Shown here: positions 1 through 10,274 of the stretch, piece by piece
Layout of the letters: each line of letters starts with the position of its first letter
How positions within the stretch are numbered: the stretch's first letter is position 1
Assembly: GCA_905221605.1 (NCBI GenBank)
Contig: CAJNDS010002068.1
Location: forward strand, 1,360,251 to 1,424,250
Source of the DNA: Symbiodinium natans
Lineage: Eukaryota > Sar > Dinophyceae > Suessiales > Symbiodiniaceae
Direction of reading: 5' to 3'
DNA: 64,000 nucleotides
Translations under genes and position numbers: made by a program
The notes under the pieces: model-generated
The model's database searches: none
What the model was told of the DNA's origin: nothing
The model's input: the letters and a program-made list of their open reading frames with translations, nothing else

Positions 1-75
1 AAGCCTTGGTTACTGGGCAGTCTAGTGGAAGATCCTGGGAGGAACCAAACCCTGAAGCTTAAACCCCCTGGCAAG

Positions 76-129
76 GCTGCCATTTGTGCTCCAGGCCCGC
101 CAACGACTTCAGGCACCTGGGCACATACG
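76..129 (+). CDS. Exon-like island, unidentified gene
   Basis: This island lies between telomeric tracts. It follows an AG and reads GCHLCSRPANDFRHLGTY without stops, with non-repetitive codon use. No family is recognised, and the boundaries are guesses from the edges of the repeat DNA. Confidence 0.35.
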
Positions 130-338
130 GTTCAGGGGTTTACGGGTCTAGGGTGGAGGGTTTAGGGTTTGGGGTTTTGGGTTTTGGGTTTTGGGTTGTG
201 TGTTTAGGGTTTAGGGTTTAGGGTGTAGGGTTTAGGGTGTTAAGGCGGCTTTGTGTTTATGTATGGCTTTAGGGTGGTTTAGGGGTTGAGGGCTTAGGGG
301 TTAGGGTTCTGGGTTTAGGGTTTAAGTTCGCGGGGGGA

Positions 339-407
339 AGTCGAAGGAGACATCTCTTCTGTGAGCCCCACCAGTCGCAACACCTAACTGTACCCCAAAG
401 CCTGACC
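339..407 (+). CDS. Exon-like island, unidentified
   Basis: The frame reads EVEGDISSVSPTSRNT and then a stop. It could be an exon whose reading frame runs into intron, or a short chance frame between telomeric blocks. Confidence 0.25.
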
Positions 408-590
408 CCGCCGTAAACAACCCCAATGCCCACCCTGAGCCCTAAGCCCTAAGCCCCAAGCCCTAAGCCCTAAGCCCTAAGCCCTAAGCCCTAAGCCCTA
501 AGCCCTAAGCCCTAAGCCCTAAGCCCTAAGCCCTAAACCCTAAACCCTAAACCCCAACTCCAAACCCTTGCCCTCGCTCTCACTGGGGAG

Positions 591-680
591 GCCGCGCGCG
601 GCCCAGCAAAGACCGGAGGAAGCGGTCTCCTGTTCCGAGCTCAGTGCTGATTTGACCTCAGACTATGCTGGGAGAATGAG
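591..680 (+). CDS. Exon-like island, unidentified gene
   Basis: It follows an AG at 589-590 and reads RAAQQRPEEAVSCSELSAD, continuing to about 680. It is GC-rich unique sequence flanked on both sides by telomeric repeats. No domain is recognised. Confidence 0.4.
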
Positions 681-1095
681 AGGGTTTAGGGTTTGGGGTT
701 TGGGATTTGGGGTTCAGCGTTTTTAGGGGTCTTCAGTTTTAATGATCATAGGGTTTAGGGGCATATTGGGATGCTGTGGGGCAAAAGATTGGAAGTGCGG
801 CGGCAGATGCATGGCGGGTTTAGGGTTTAGGGTTTAGGGTTTAGGGTTTAGGGTTTAGGGTTTAGGGTTTAGGGTTGGTGCGGCTTCATTCATGTTCTTC
901 TGACTTCCTATAAGCCTCTCCCCAGAAACCTACAAAACCTACACAGCCCAGAAAAACCCTACACCCGCAGAAACCATAATGGACCCTAAACACTAAACTC
1001 TGAACCCTGAACCCTAAACCCTAAACCTAAAACCCTGAACCCTCAACCCTAAGCCCTAAGCCCTAAGCCCTAAACCCTAAACCCTAAACCCTAAG

Positions 1096-1188
1096 CCGCA
1101 CCGCTACCCAAAGCTTTTCACAGGTTCCTCGAAATCTAAGGCAAGATGTAGAAGCTTTGATGCCACCACGAAGCTCTCTACTCTAAGG
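1096..1188 (+). CDS. Exon-like island, unidentified gene
   Basis: Unique sequence between CCCTAAA and TTTAGGG tracts. One frame reads TQSFSQVPRNLRQDVEALMP and continues. A second frame is also open, so the coding frame is not certain. Confidence 0.35.
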
Positions 1189-1279
1189 TTCAAATAAGGG
1201 GGTTCAGGTTTAGGATTTAGGGTTAGGGTGCAGGGTTTCGGATTTGGGGTTTAGGGTGCGGGAGGGGAGGGGCTGAGAG

Positions 1280-1348
1280 TTTCATTCATTCGCACTCAAG
1301 GCCATTGAGGACACCAGGGCAATCAGCCGGGCTGCTGCGTTAGAACCT
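1280..1348 (+). CDS. Exon-like island, unidentified gene
   Basis: It follows an AG and reads FHSFALKAIEDTRAISRAAA, an amphipathic helix-like stretch. Telomeric variants bound it on both sides. Confidence 0.45.
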
Positions 1349-1450
1349 CAAACCAAGATCTGTAGACCCTGGTAGAGAACGCACTTTGCGACCCGAACCC
1401 GAAACCCTCAACCCAAAAACCCTAAACCCAGGAGCCAGTACAGCATTCAG

Positions 1451-1512
1451 GAGGCGCGCAGCATCTGGGCGCGGGCCCCGGAATTCTTCTTGGCCTCGGA
1501 TCATGGTTCGGG
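1451..1512 (+). CDS. Exon-like island, unidentified gene
   Basis: It follows a CAG at 1448-1450 and reads EARSIWARAPEFFLASDHGS. Likely the next exon after the 1280-1348 island. Function unknown. Confidence 0.4.
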
Positions 1513-1584
1513 AGGGCTATGGGTTTGGGATCAGGGTTTAGGATTAGGGATTTGGGTGTAGGGTTTAGAGGGTTTAGGCTTTAT

Positions 1585-1833
1585 CTAAGGGTAGTTACAT
1601 GGTCCCTCAAGATGGTCCCTTACAATCTTTGACGGGTTCTAAAGTATGGGCTCTTTTGTTTTCTGGGGCATAGAAGGGGTGTACAAGGAGTCCCCATTTG
1701 AAGGCACATATTATTATGGGTTCCCCACTACGCCCCTCTTATACTACCACCCCTAGGTCCCGCCCATAATTAAGGCTATTTCAGGACGAGATTAGTAAGC
1801 CTTATAATTAGGGGACCATGTAACTACGCTTAG
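1585..1833. mobile_element. Introner-like element with 20-bp inverted ends (family L), composite
   Basis: The left end CTAAGGGTAGTTACATGGTC is the inverse of the right end GACCATGTAACTACGCTTAG with one mismatch. The interior at 1718-1800 carries a piece of family H (GGGTTCCCCACTAC), so one element seems to sit inside another. A diverged relative is at 7297-7439. No coding capacity. No clear target-site duplication is seen. Confidence 0.75.
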
Positions 1834-2348
1834 AGTTCCCCCCGACAAGCAGGTCAAAGAAACCCTCAGAGGGACCACAAAAAGCCAGCAACTCCAATGA
1901 AACGAAAGAGCCCCGAAGCCCCGCGAATTTAGGGTTTAGGGCCTAATCCGAGCTCTTGTTTAATTGGTGGGCCCCCCCCCCCCCCCCACAATAAGGAATG
2001 CAGGGTTCCGCAATAGTGGGACCATAGCCCTGTATTGATTCTCTATTAAAACAATAAGAGTGTATTGAAAACGATAGGAATGTATAGAATCTCACAGATC
2101 GAAATTGCAGGTCCGAAGACACAAAAAGGGCCTACGATCAGATTTTGCAACCCCCCCCAAAAAAAAAAATCTTTAAATGTGGGGGGTTATATCCATACCA
2201 AATCCACCGTAATGGAAAGTAGTCTTCCGGCGGGCTTCCGGAGAAAAAGCAATTCTGTAAATATGGGGGTTTAATTTAACAGGTGCTCGGATTATAGGGT
2301 TCAGGGTTAAGGGTTTAGGATTTAGAGTTGAGGCTTTGTGAGGGCTTA

Positions 2349-2472
2349 CTAGGACCCAGAGTGGTCCCATTTTTTTTTTTTTTTTGGGGGGGGGGTTTCG
2401 GTTCCCTTATAAGCCCCCTTTAAACCAAAAAGCACCGCTTTTACTCCTAGGTTGCTCTTGGGCCTACTTTAG
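2349..2472. mobile_element. Introner-like element, family K
   Basis: It starts CTAGGACCCAGAGTGG, matching the start of the light-harvesting gene intron at 28716 (CTAGGACCCCGAGTAGG), and ends with GGGCCTACTTTAG. The interior has a T/G homopolymer tract. The shared terminus in unrelated genes indicates a dispersed family. Confidence 0.6.
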
Positions 2473-2738
2473 GGGTTTCGGGGTTAGTGTTTAAAGCCCC
2501 CAGCCTTAAAACCCTACACCTACTGCAACTGTGGAGCCTAATCTTTCCAAACCCTAAACCCTAAAGCCTAAACCCTAAACCCTAAGCCCTAAGCCCTAAG
2601 CCCTAAGCCCTAAGCCCTAAACCCTAAACCCTAAACCCTAAACCCTAAACCCTAAACCCTAAACCCTAAACCCTAAACCCTAACCCTAACCCTAAACCCT
2701 AAACCCTAAACCCTAGACCCTAAACCCTAAACCGTCAG

Positions 2739-2804
2739 AGCAGTGCCCCTTCAGGACCGCGTGCGCAAGGAATACCTCGAGGCAAAACCGCCCTGGCGGC
2801 TTAA
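2739..2804 (+). CDS. Exon of an unidentified gene ending at 6789
   Basis: It follows an AG and reads VPLQDRVRKEYLEAKPPWRL, a charged, clearly protein-like stretch. It is probably upstream in the same gene as the exons at 3111, 3428, 4966, 5291, 5889 and 6739, all on the + strand. Confidence 0.5.
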   Translation, partial: SSAPSGPRAQGIPRGKTALAA

Positions 2805-2816
2805 GATTTGAGTTTT

Positions 2817-2955
2817 CATGGGTTCCCTATTACCCCCCCCCCCCCCCTCTGTACTACCCTAAACCCTAAACCCTAAACCCTAAACCCTAAACCCTAAACC
2901 CTAAACCCTAAACCCCGAAGGCTATTTAGGGAGTTGTAGTAGGGGAACCCATGAG
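2817..2955. mobile_element. Introner-like element, family H, with telomeric core
   Basis: The left end CATGGGTTCCCTATTAC is mirrored by GTAGTAGGGGAACCCATG on the right. Between them lie a poly-C tract and a pure CCCTAAA block of about ten units. The element directly follows the exon at 2739-2804, so it forms part of that intron. Confidence 0.65.
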
Positions 2956-3110
2956 AGTTCGGGTTGAGAGTTTAGGGTTTTGTTGGGTTAACTAGGACCC
3001 AGAGGAGGTCCTGTTGTTCTAGGGTGTGGAGTTTAGGGTTTGGAGTTTGGGGTTTAGGGTGTAGGGTGTAGGTTGTAGGGGTTTTAGTTCAGAGAAAGCT
3101 TGGGCTGCAC

Positions 3111-3178
3111 TTTCAACATGTCGTGTGCCGCGCAGAGTGGAAGGAACAAGGGCCCTTCTTTGAAGCAGACTCCACAAA
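3111..3178 (+). CDS. Exon of an unidentified gene ending at 6789
   Basis: Reads HFQHVVCRAEWKEQGPFFEA and continues without stop between telomeric spacers. No family recognised. Confidence 0.5.
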
Positions 3179-3427
3179 AATCTGGGCACTCCTCAGAACA
3201 ACAAGAAAACCTGAAACCCTAGCTAACCCCTAAACCCTATCAAGCCCTAACCCTGCGACCCCATAAACCCTCTAAACCCTATATAGACCGAATGACCCTA
3301 TAACCCTAATTCTCCCGAAGCCCCACAACCAAAAACCCTAAACCCCAAACCCTAAACCCTAAACCCCAACCCTAAACCCCAAACCCTCAACCCTAAACCC
3401 TATTGAAGCCTCACTTTGCCCCCCTGG

Positions 3428-3529
3428 CCATCAGTTGTGCGCCGCGGTGCCCGGCTGCGACGCGTCGCGCTGCGCCGCGACGCTGGAGGCCCTGGAGTTG
3501 AAATTCGCTGGGCGGCCCGGAGAACTGAG
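3428..3529 (+). CDS. Exon of an unidentified gene ending at 6789
   Basis: Reads QLCAAVPGCDASRCAATLEA and then LELKFAGRPGELR in the same frame. Strong GC3 contrasts with the flanking repeats. Three closely spaced cysteines are present but no known zinc-binding pattern is complete. The intron behind it is about 1.4 kb and holds the TG and TATGTATTTG arrays. Confidence 0.55.
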
Positions 3530-3561
3530 GGTTTAGGATTTAGGATTTCGGGTTCTTCTGG

Positions 3562-3677
3562 CTGGTTCTGAGTAGGGAAGAGGGACTGAAAGATTAATTT
3601 ATATATCTATATGTACATTTTTATAGGGCCCTAGTTCGCTCATTCCCTACTACGAACAATGTCCCACTACGAACCAG
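3562..3677. mobile_element. Introner-like element, family G
   Basis: The left end CTGGTTCTGAGTAGGGAA and the right end CCACTACGAACCAG form an imperfect inverted pair. Relatives are at 7580, 27254 and 31362. The interior is A+T rich. Confidence 0.6.
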
Positions 3678-3824
3678 GAGGAGAATGCGTTTAAGGGTTA
3701 CCTGGATCCACAAAGTATGCAGGGGTTTAGGGGTTAGGATTCAGGGATTCGGGTTGTAGGAATTAAATTAGAGGGCTTTCGGAGTTGAGAGATTTTTGGC
3801 CTTCACGATTTCAGGTGTTGTTTG

Positions 3825-3901
3825 TGTGTGTGTGTGTGTGCGAATGTGTGTGTGTGTGTGTGTGCGAATGTGTGTGTGTGTGTGTGTGCGAATGTGTGTG
3901 T

Positions 3902-3933
<32 letters not shown>

Positions 3934-4255
3934 CTGTGTCTGTGTCTGTGTCTGTGTGTGTGTGTGTGTGTGTCTGTGTCTGTGTCTGTGTCTGTGTCTG
4001 TGTCTGTGTCTGTGTCTGTGTCTGTGTCTGTGTCTGTGTCTGTGTCTGTGTCTGTGTCTTGGTGTGTGTGTGTGTGTGTGTCTGTGTCTGTCTGTGTGTG
4101 TGTGTGTGTGTGTGTCTGTGTCCGTGTCCGTGTCCGTGTCCGTGTCTGTGTCTGTGTCTGTGTCTGTGTCTGTGTCTGTGTCTGTGTCTGTGTCTGTGTC
4201 TGTGTGTGGGTGCGTGGGTGCGTGCGTGCGTGGGTGGGTGGGTGGGTGGGTGGGC

Positions 4256-4336
<81 letters not shown>

Positions 4337-4354
4337 TGTGTGTGTTTGGTTCAC
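3825..4354. repeat. TG / TGTGTC microsatellite
   Basis: About 530 bp of (TG)n interleaved with (TGTGTC)n and a short (GGTG)n. Open frames on both strands here are products of the repeat and are not genes. It lies within an intron of the gene ending at 6789. Confidence 0.97.
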
Positions 4355-4367
4355 CCTAAAAGCCTAT

Positions 4368-4830
4368 ATACGTACGTACGTACGTACGTACGTACGTACG
4401 TACGTACGTATGTATGTATGTATGTATCTGTATGTGTTTGTATGTATTTGTATGTATTTGTATGTATTTGTATGTATTTGTATGTATATGTATGTATTTG
4501 TATGTATTTGTATGTATTTGTATGTATTTGTATGTATTTGTATGTATTTGTATGTATTTGTATGTAGTTGTATGTATTTGTATGTATTTGTATGTAGTTG
4601 TATGTATTTGTATGTATTTGTAGGTATTTGTATGTATTTGTATGTATTTGTAGGTATTTGTATGCATTTGTATGTATTTGTATGTATTTGTATGTATTTG
4701 TAGGTATTTGTATGTATTTGTATGTATTTGTATGTATTAGTATGTATTTGTATGTATTTGTATGTATTTGTATGTATGTGTATGTATGTGTATGTATGCG
4801 CATACGTATACGTATAAGTATACGTATACG
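4368..4830. repeat. (TACG)n followed by (TATGTATTTG)n decamer array
   Basis: About ten TACG units (4368-4408) give way to roughly 35 copies of a decamer with single-base variants (TATGTAGTTG, TAGGTATTTG), then alternating purine-pyrimidine TACGTATACG at 4805-4835. It continues the microsatellite at 3825 and has no coding value. Confidence 0.95.
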
Positions 4831-4965
4831 TATATGTATATATATATATTTATATTTATATGTGTTTTTGATTTTTTGTGTGCATATGTATTAGTTATAT
4901 GTGTATGTGCTTTTTTTGTATGAACATGTATATGTTCATGTTTTTCGGGTTGAGGTTTGGGCAAG

Positions 4966-5024
4966 TACGTGCCCACACTGAGGCGGCCAACCGCCAGCGT
5001 GAGGAGGCTCGCGGCCGAACTGCA
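4966..5024 (+). CDS. Exon of an unidentified gene ending at 6789
   Basis: It follows CAAG and reads VRAHTEAANRQREEARGRTA, an Arg/Glu/Ala-rich helix. The same character continues in the exons at 5291, 5889 and 6739, supporting one gene with a basic coiled-coil C-terminal part. Confidence 0.5.
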
Positions 5025-5290
5025 GGGAGGTTCCTGGTGGTTCTGAGTACAGGTGGCAACTATACTTGCAACCCGGTTTTGGGTACTTATGCCCCTACTC
5101 TACTCTAATCCCAAACCCCAAACCCCAAACCCCTTAGCCCCAAACTCCCAAACCCCAAACCCTAAACCTTAGACCCTAAACCCTAAACCCTAAACCCTAA
5201 ACCCTAAACCCTAAACCCTAAACCCTAAACCCTAAACCCTAAACCCTAAACCCTAAACCCTAAACCCTAAACCCTAAACCAACCTGGCAG

Positions 5291-5372
5291 TCCAGCACCA
5301 GCAGGCTCGGGCCACCCGGCGTGCAGAGCGGCGGGCGCTCCGCACGCGGCGCGCCTCCGCGTGGGCGGAGAG
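5291..5372 (+). CDS. Exon of an unidentified gene ending at 6789
   Basis: It follows GGCAG and reads QHQQARATRRAERRALRTRR then ASAWAER. Arginine-rich helix, likely coiled coil or nucleic-acid binding by composition only. Confidence 0.55.
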
Positions 5373-5888
5373 GAGTTGCCTTTAGGGCCCAAACTTTAGA
5401 TAGGGTTTAGGGTTTAGGGTTTCGGGTGTGGTTTTAGGGTTTAGGGTTTTTTGGGTTTTGGGTTTAGGGTTTAGGGTTTAGGGTTTCGGGTGTGGGGTTT
5501 TAGGGTTTAGGGTTTAGGGTTCTTGGGTTTAGGGTTTAGAGTTTAGGGTTTCGGGTTTGGAGTTTAGGGTTTGGGGTTTAGGGTTTGGGTTTTTGGGGGG
5601 TTTAGGGTTTGGGGTTTAGGACTTGGAGTATAGGGTTTTAGAGAGGAGTTGCCATGTACTTGCTGCTTGAAAGGTCCGGGGACGTAGCAAGTAGGTACGA
5701 GGCAGAGTAGGAACTATCCTGATGGGACCCCAGTTAAAGTTATCGAAATTAGGAGCCCTAAGCCCTAAACCCTAAAACCTAAACCCTAACCCGAAACCCT
5801 AAGCCCTAAACCCTAAACCCGAAACCCTAAGCCCTAAACCCTAAACCCTAAACCCTAAACCCTAAACCCTAAACCTGCAAAATTCCTC

Positions 5889-5946
5889 CGAGCAGCCAGG
5901 AGGCAACAGCAACGGCTCCTGCGCGTCGAGAAGGCCTGGCACGACC
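5889..5946 (+). CDS. Exon of an unidentified gene ending at 6789
   Basis: Reads RAARRQQQRLLRVEKAWHD in frame and continues the basic helix of the previous exon. Bounded by telomeric repeats on both sides. Confidence 0.5.
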
Positions 5947-5970
5947 AACCCTGAACCCTAAACCCTGAAC

Positions 5971-6066
5971 CTATATCCCCCCTGGGAATTATTCTTATTT
6001 TTGTCATATAAAACCCAAGAGGATATCAAAAAAGATATTTTTATTAAGGCTCTAAGGGGAGCTTAG
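5971..6066. mobile_element. Introner, family F, inserted in telomeric repeat with GAAC duplication
   Basis: The 96-bp element starts CTATATCCCCCCTGGGAA and ends CTCTAAGGGGAGCTTAG. GAAC flanks it on both sides (5967-5970 and 6067-6070), within CCCTGAAC telomere-variant repeats. It is the same family as two introns of the monooxygenase gene (47166-47269 and 47413-47514), sharing the internal block TATAAAACCCAAGAGGATAT with variations. Confidence 0.85.
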
Positions 6067-6738
6067 GAACCCTGATCCCTGAACCCTGAACCCATGGGTT
6101 TTTGCTTCTTGCTTTTGCTGTGTTTGACTTTTTGGGCTTGTTGGGGTTTATATGTAGGGTTTAGGAAGTTTAATTTAGGATTTCCAAACTTCCGGAAAGC
6201 TGCGAGTCTTCTCAACGAGCCACTTTAATTGGGGTTAAGGGTTTGGGGTGCAGGGTTTAGGGTTCAGGGCCACCAGTTGTGCGGAAACCTCTTAAGCAGC
6301 CCGAACCCTAAACCCTAAACCCTAAACTCTAAACTCTAAACCCAATCCACCCCCAAAGAATTCTAAACTTTCCAAGCCCTAGGCCGCCGCCGTCGCTGAG
6401 CGAAGGGAGCTGAGGCTCCTTTGTGTTTGATTTTTTTTGTAACCTAGCGGTTTAGGGTTTAGGGTTTAGGGTTTAGGGTTTCGGGTTTAGGTTTAGGGCT
6501 TGTTCGTTGGTCGGTTTACTTGCTTGCGTTTTCAAGGTTTGAGTGGGCTGTGGGGTGCTAGTCCGGGGGGGCGGGGAGGGGCTGCGGTGCGCCTAAACCC
6601 AAATTAAGAAAACCCCTAACTTACCCCTAAAACCTAACCCCTAAACCCTAAACAATAAACCCTAAACCCTAAACCCTAAACCACCCAAATTAAACCCTGA
6701 GCCCCTGAGCCCCTGAGCCCTGAGCCCTGAGCCCTGAG

Positions 6739-6789
6739 CAAAGGCTCTTCGTGCAGCTGGAGCGCCTCCTGCGCCTGTGGCGGCCATGA
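6739..6789 (+). CDS. Probable last exon of an unidentified basic coiled-coil gene
   Basis: It follows TGAG and reads QRLFVQLERLLRLWRP then TGA at 6787-6789. With the exons from 2739 onward it gives a protein whose C-terminal half is Arg/Gln/Leu-rich. The join to earlier exons was not verified by protein homology. Confidence 0.45.
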   Translation, partial: QRLFVQLERLLRLWRP

Positions 6790-6938
6790 AGGCACACCTG
6801 CATGGGGTCGACTTGAGCCTTTGAAAGAATGGGTTTGGGGTTTAGGGTTAGGGTTTAGGGTTTAGGGTTTAGGGTTAGGGTTGAGGGTTTAGGGGTTACG
6901 GGTTAGGGTCAGGGATTAGGGGTTAGTCATAGGGCTTC

Positions 6939-7045
6939 ATTTTCGCGTGCTGCTTCACCGCGGCACGCACATGCTGAAGCAGAACCCAAAAACGAAGCAG
7001 CACCAAATGGCTGAAGCGGAATGGCTACGGACACCTATGAGTTAG
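6939..7045 (+). CDS. Possible exon, unidentified
   Basis: The frame reads LHFRVLLHRGTHMLKQNPKT, continues about 17 residues and stops. Short inverted GCTTC/GAAGC motifs inside could mean a hairpin element instead of coding sequence. Confidence 0.25.
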
Positions 7046-7296
7046 GGGTTAGTGTTCAGGGAGCTGCCAAAGGCAGAGCATCCACTATCAGGAAGACGAT
7101 CATAACATGCCGAGTATCAGCACATGTCAAGATGAAATATGTTTCACTAAAGCCATATATATATATATATAGATCGATAGACAGATAGATATACATGCAT
7201 GCATGTACGTATGTATACACATGTATATAGGAAGCTACCGGTTAGTGAGCATTCACACAACAGCAGGAATGTAGATCCTAAGTTTTTGGGTTTAGG

Positions 7297-7439
7297 TCGA
7301 TGAGCCCTTAAATATGGTCCCTTACCTTCTTTATGTTTAAAGGGTTCTGCGCCCTCGGGTTGTCTAGCGTATACAAGAGGTATACAAGGGGTCCCTGTTT
7401 AAGGTCCCATACCAAGGGATCATGTGCAACTACCCTTAG
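7297..7439. mobile_element. Diverged introner-like element, family L
   Basis: Carries the internal blocks of the 1585-1833 element (ATGGTCCCTTACCTTCTTTA, TACAAGGGGTCCC) and ends CATGTGCAACTACCCTTAG. The left terminus has decayed. Confidence 0.55.
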
Positions 7440-7468
7440 GTCGAAACCCTAAACCCTGAACCCATGGT

Positions 7469-7556
7469 GTTTGGCCGATGGCCAGGCGATGCGGTATTCG
7501 ACCACAGGAAACCTGGGAGCGCGCTCGCAGAGTGATCCAGAAATCTGCCGGTGCGT
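7469..7556 (+). CDS. Exon-like island, unidentified gene
   Basis: Reads VWPMARRCGIRPQETWERAR then RVIQKSAGA between telomeric tracts. Protein-like composition; no domain recognised. Confidence 0.45.
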
Positions 7557-7579
7557 TTAGGGTTTATAGTGCTTTTCTT

Positions 7580-7708
7580 CTTGGTTCTTGGTAGGGAATG
7601 AGGGAATGAGGTATCCTCAAAAAATCCCTTAAAGGGTAAGCATACAGAGAGAGAGAGAGAGAGAGAGAGACAAGGTACCTAATTCCACCATTCCCTACTT
7701 AGAACCAG
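7580..7708. mobile_element. Introner-like element, family G, with GA microsatellite
   Basis: The left end CTTGGTTCTTGGTAGGGAAT pairs with the right end ATTCCCTACTTAGAACCAG. A (GA)n run of about 22 bp is in the middle. Confidence 0.7.
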
Positions 7709-7915
7709 GGGGCTTTACAGTTAAGGAGTTGTAGTCTTAGAGCTGCGAGTACTCCCGGCACTCTCATGGGCCTATAAAGGATCAGGAATTAGGGTCTTAA
7801 GGGTTTTCGGTTGAGGATGTTAGGGTTCAGGGTTTTGCCTAAGGCCTTTCGATTTTTCATTTTCATCTCCGGAGGGTCTTGAGGCTTTTGAGGGAAAGCT
7901 CGTGCCAAGAGCCCT

Positions 7916-8012
7916 ACTTGAAGGTTCATGGGTACTTAAAACCACAGCTATAAGTCTACTCGTAACCTCCTTAGGGGACTTAGGGGGCTTATAAGTAGGG
8001 CTATAAGTACCC
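7916..8012. mobile_element. Introner-like element, family A, right end lost
   Basis: Starts ACTTGAAGGTTCATGGGTAC like the complete copies at 17571 and 29153. It fades into CCCTAAA repeats after ATAAGTACCC where the right inverted end should be. Confidence 0.6.
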
Positions 8013-8394
8013 GGAACCCTAAACCCTGAACCCTAAACCCTAAACCCTAAACCGTAGCCTAAACCCTAAACCCTGAACCCTGAACCTCCAAGTACTGCCC
8101 CAACCCAAGGCTCAAGGCATGGACCCACCGGCTGGGCCTAAGCACCCTAAGCACCCCAAGCCCTCAAAGACAAAACCGGTTTAGGGTTTAGGGTTGGGGT
8201 TTAGGGTTTAGGGTTTAGGGTTTAGGGTTTAGGGTTTAGGGTTTAGGGTTTAGGGTTTAGGGTTTAGGGTTTAGGGTTTAGGGTTTAGGGTTTAGGGTTT
8301 AGGGTCCCCAAATAACCCCTAAATCCCAACCCCTCCCCTCTCCCCCCCCCACCACCCCCTAAAAAAAAAAAAGTTTCGTTTCAGGACCTGAAGT

Positions 8395-8455
8395 GCTTTT
8401 GGTGATGCCCTTTTGGGGCAGGCTTTGGGGGATCTCTGACATGATAGTACAGCAC
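8395..8455 (+). CDS. Exon-like island, unidentified gene
   Basis: It follows TTTCAG and reads PEVLLVMPFWGRLWGISDMI then VQHP. Hydrophobic and protein-like. It may belong with the islands at 8595 and 8716. Confidence 0.4.
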
Positions 8456-8594
8456 CCTAAACCCAAATCTGAAACCCTAAGCCTTAATTGCCTGGGTTAC
8501 TGGGGCTCATGGGGTTTAGGGTTTAGGATGTAGGGTTTAGGGGCTCAGGGGGCTTTTAGGGTTTTCGGGCTTTCCGTGTTGGTTTGAAATAAAG

Positions 8595-8671
8595 TTCTGT
8601 GGGCCAAAAATCCCCAGATGACCTATGGACATGGTGCTTCTCCACAGGGCCCCCAACTATGCCTTACGTAG
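8595..8671 (+). CDS. Exon-like island, unidentified gene
   Basis: Reads VLWAKNPQMTYGHGASPQGP then QLCLT and TAG. Flanked by telomeric variants. Stops at such positions may be intronic. Confidence 0.35.
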
Positions 8672-8715
8672 GATTTAGGGTTTAGGGTTTAGGGCTATGG
8701 TTTTTTTTCGGGGTA

Positions 8716-8814
8716 GTGTGCGCAGTTCCAAAATATGAAGAAAGAGTCGTCTGCGGCCACTCTTTCAAGCCGAAGGGCCCCTTCCTGAGGAGGGGTCTCG
8801 TGGGTGCTGAGTAG
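8716..8814 (+). CDS. Exon-like island ending in a stop
   Basis: Reads VVCAVPKYEERVVCGHSFKP then KGPFLRRGLVGAE and TAG at 8812-8814. It could be a last exon. No family recognised. Confidence 0.4.
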   Translation: MCAVPKYEERVVCGHSFKPKGPFLRRGLVGAE

Positions 8815-9275
8815 GTGACATGTCAACCTTTTTTATTGTTAGGTTTTGGGTCTAGGGTTTTGGGTTTAGGCTTTTGGTTTTAGGGTTTAGGGTTTAGAGT
8901 TTCGGCTTTAGGGTTTAGGGCCGAGAGTGACGGTTTTGGCTTTTCATCTAGAGAAGTCCAGAGCCTCGACCAGTGAGATTCCAGGGAGCCAACCAAAAAA
9001 AAGACTCGACCCTCAACCCAAAAACCCAAAACCTGAAACCCTAAACCTTAAACCCTAAACCCTAAACCCTAAGCCCGAAGCCCCCACACACCGATTTTCT
9101 GCCTAAACTTCTTGCACCCAGGAAGGCCTAAACCCAAGACAGAATCGGGATATTAGGGGCTTAGGCGCGGGTTGGCGCGGTGCATTCTCAACCCTGGTGG
9201 ACCCTCTTTCAACCAAACCCTAAACCCTAAACACTAAACCCTAAACCCTAAACCCTAAACACTAAACCCTAAACC

Positions 9276-9377
9276 CGACTCTCCCGAGCCTATCTCGACA
9301 CACAAACTGCCTCGCGCTTGAAGCCGACCCTCCCATGGCGCGGCACGCCGTGTTCTTGGGCAGAAATGCAGGCTGGC
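9276..9377 (+). CDS. Exon-like island, unidentified gene
   Basis: Reads RLSRAYLDTQTASRLKPTLP then WRGTPCSWAEMQAG, unique sequence between two telomeric arrays. Confidence 0.4.
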
Positions 9378-9865
9378 TTAGGGTTTAGGGTTTAGGGTTT
9401 AGGGTTTAGGGTTTAGGGTTTAGGTTTTAGGGTTCAGGGTTTAGGGTTTAGGGTTTAGGGTTTAGGGTTTAGGGCTGCAGGTTCAGTGAGCTCGTCTTTT
9501 TTAAGTGGGTGAGGGCTGAGGGGCTTAGGGATGAGGGCTTTGGACTCTCTAGGGATTAGGGCCTTGGGTTGAGGAACTTCATGGGACCCCAGCTTGGGTT
9601 GTACCCTTGGGTTTGGGGAGCGTAAACCCCAAACCCTAAACCCTAAACCCCAAACCCTAAACCCTAAACCCCAAACGCAAAACCCCAAACCCTAAACCCT
9701 AGCATGTTGGGAGTGTATTAAGGGAACCTCTTACGGGGTACATCCTTCCCGAAACCCTAAGCCCAAAACCCTAAACGGCGACCCTAAACCCTAAATCCTA
9801 AACCCTAAACCCTTAGCCCTAAACCCTAAACCCTACACCTAAACCCTAAACTCTAAACCCTAACT

Positions 9866-9946
9866 AATGGGTTCGAGTGTGACCCCCTTGAGAACTCAGT
9901 ACTATTCTCAGAATCGCCAACCCTCGAACCTGTGAGCCCCATGTAG
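9866..9946 (+). CDS. Exon-like island ending in a stop
   Basis: Reads NGFECDPLENSVLFSESPTL then EPVSPM and TAG at 9944-9946. Acidic and protein-like. Possible last exon. Confidence 0.4.
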   Translation, partial: NGFECDPLENSVLFSESPTLEPVSPM

Positions 9947-10223
9947 CGCCAAAGCACCTAGAGGTGGGGCTTTAGGGTTTTGGGGTTGAGGTTTAGCGTT
10001 CAGGGTTTTCGTCACCTAGGGGTGGGGGGCTTTAGGGTTTTGGGGTTGAGGGGCTAGGGTCTGGGGTTGAAGGTTTTTGGGTTCAGGGGGTGAGGGGTTT
10101 GATTTGTTTCGGGTTCACGTCTTGTATTGGGCTGCCATGGAAGGCCGGGTTAGTTTCCCTTCTTTATGTCTGGAGTCTAAACCCTAATTTGGGGGTTCAG
10201 GGTTTAGGGTTTAGGGTTTAGGG

Positions 10224-10274
10224 CGCCGCTCTTATAATATGAAGAACCGGCAGCTGCCGCGAGTCGCGCTTTGA
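10224..10274 (+). CDS. Possible short exon ending in a stop
   Basis: Reads RRSYNMKNRQLPRVAL then TGA. Short, so chance is possible. Confidence 0.25.
   Translation, partial: RRSYNMKNRQLPRVAL

Noticed and set aside
1-875. Chromosome end (telomere) at the left edge
   Set aside because: Heptamer blocks alternate orientation and are separated by unique and exon-like DNA, and the same pattern continues for 60 kb.
3785-4900. Cys-Val, Thr-His and Tyr-Val repeat frames on both strands
   Set aside because: Direct translations of TG and TATGTATTTG microsatellites.
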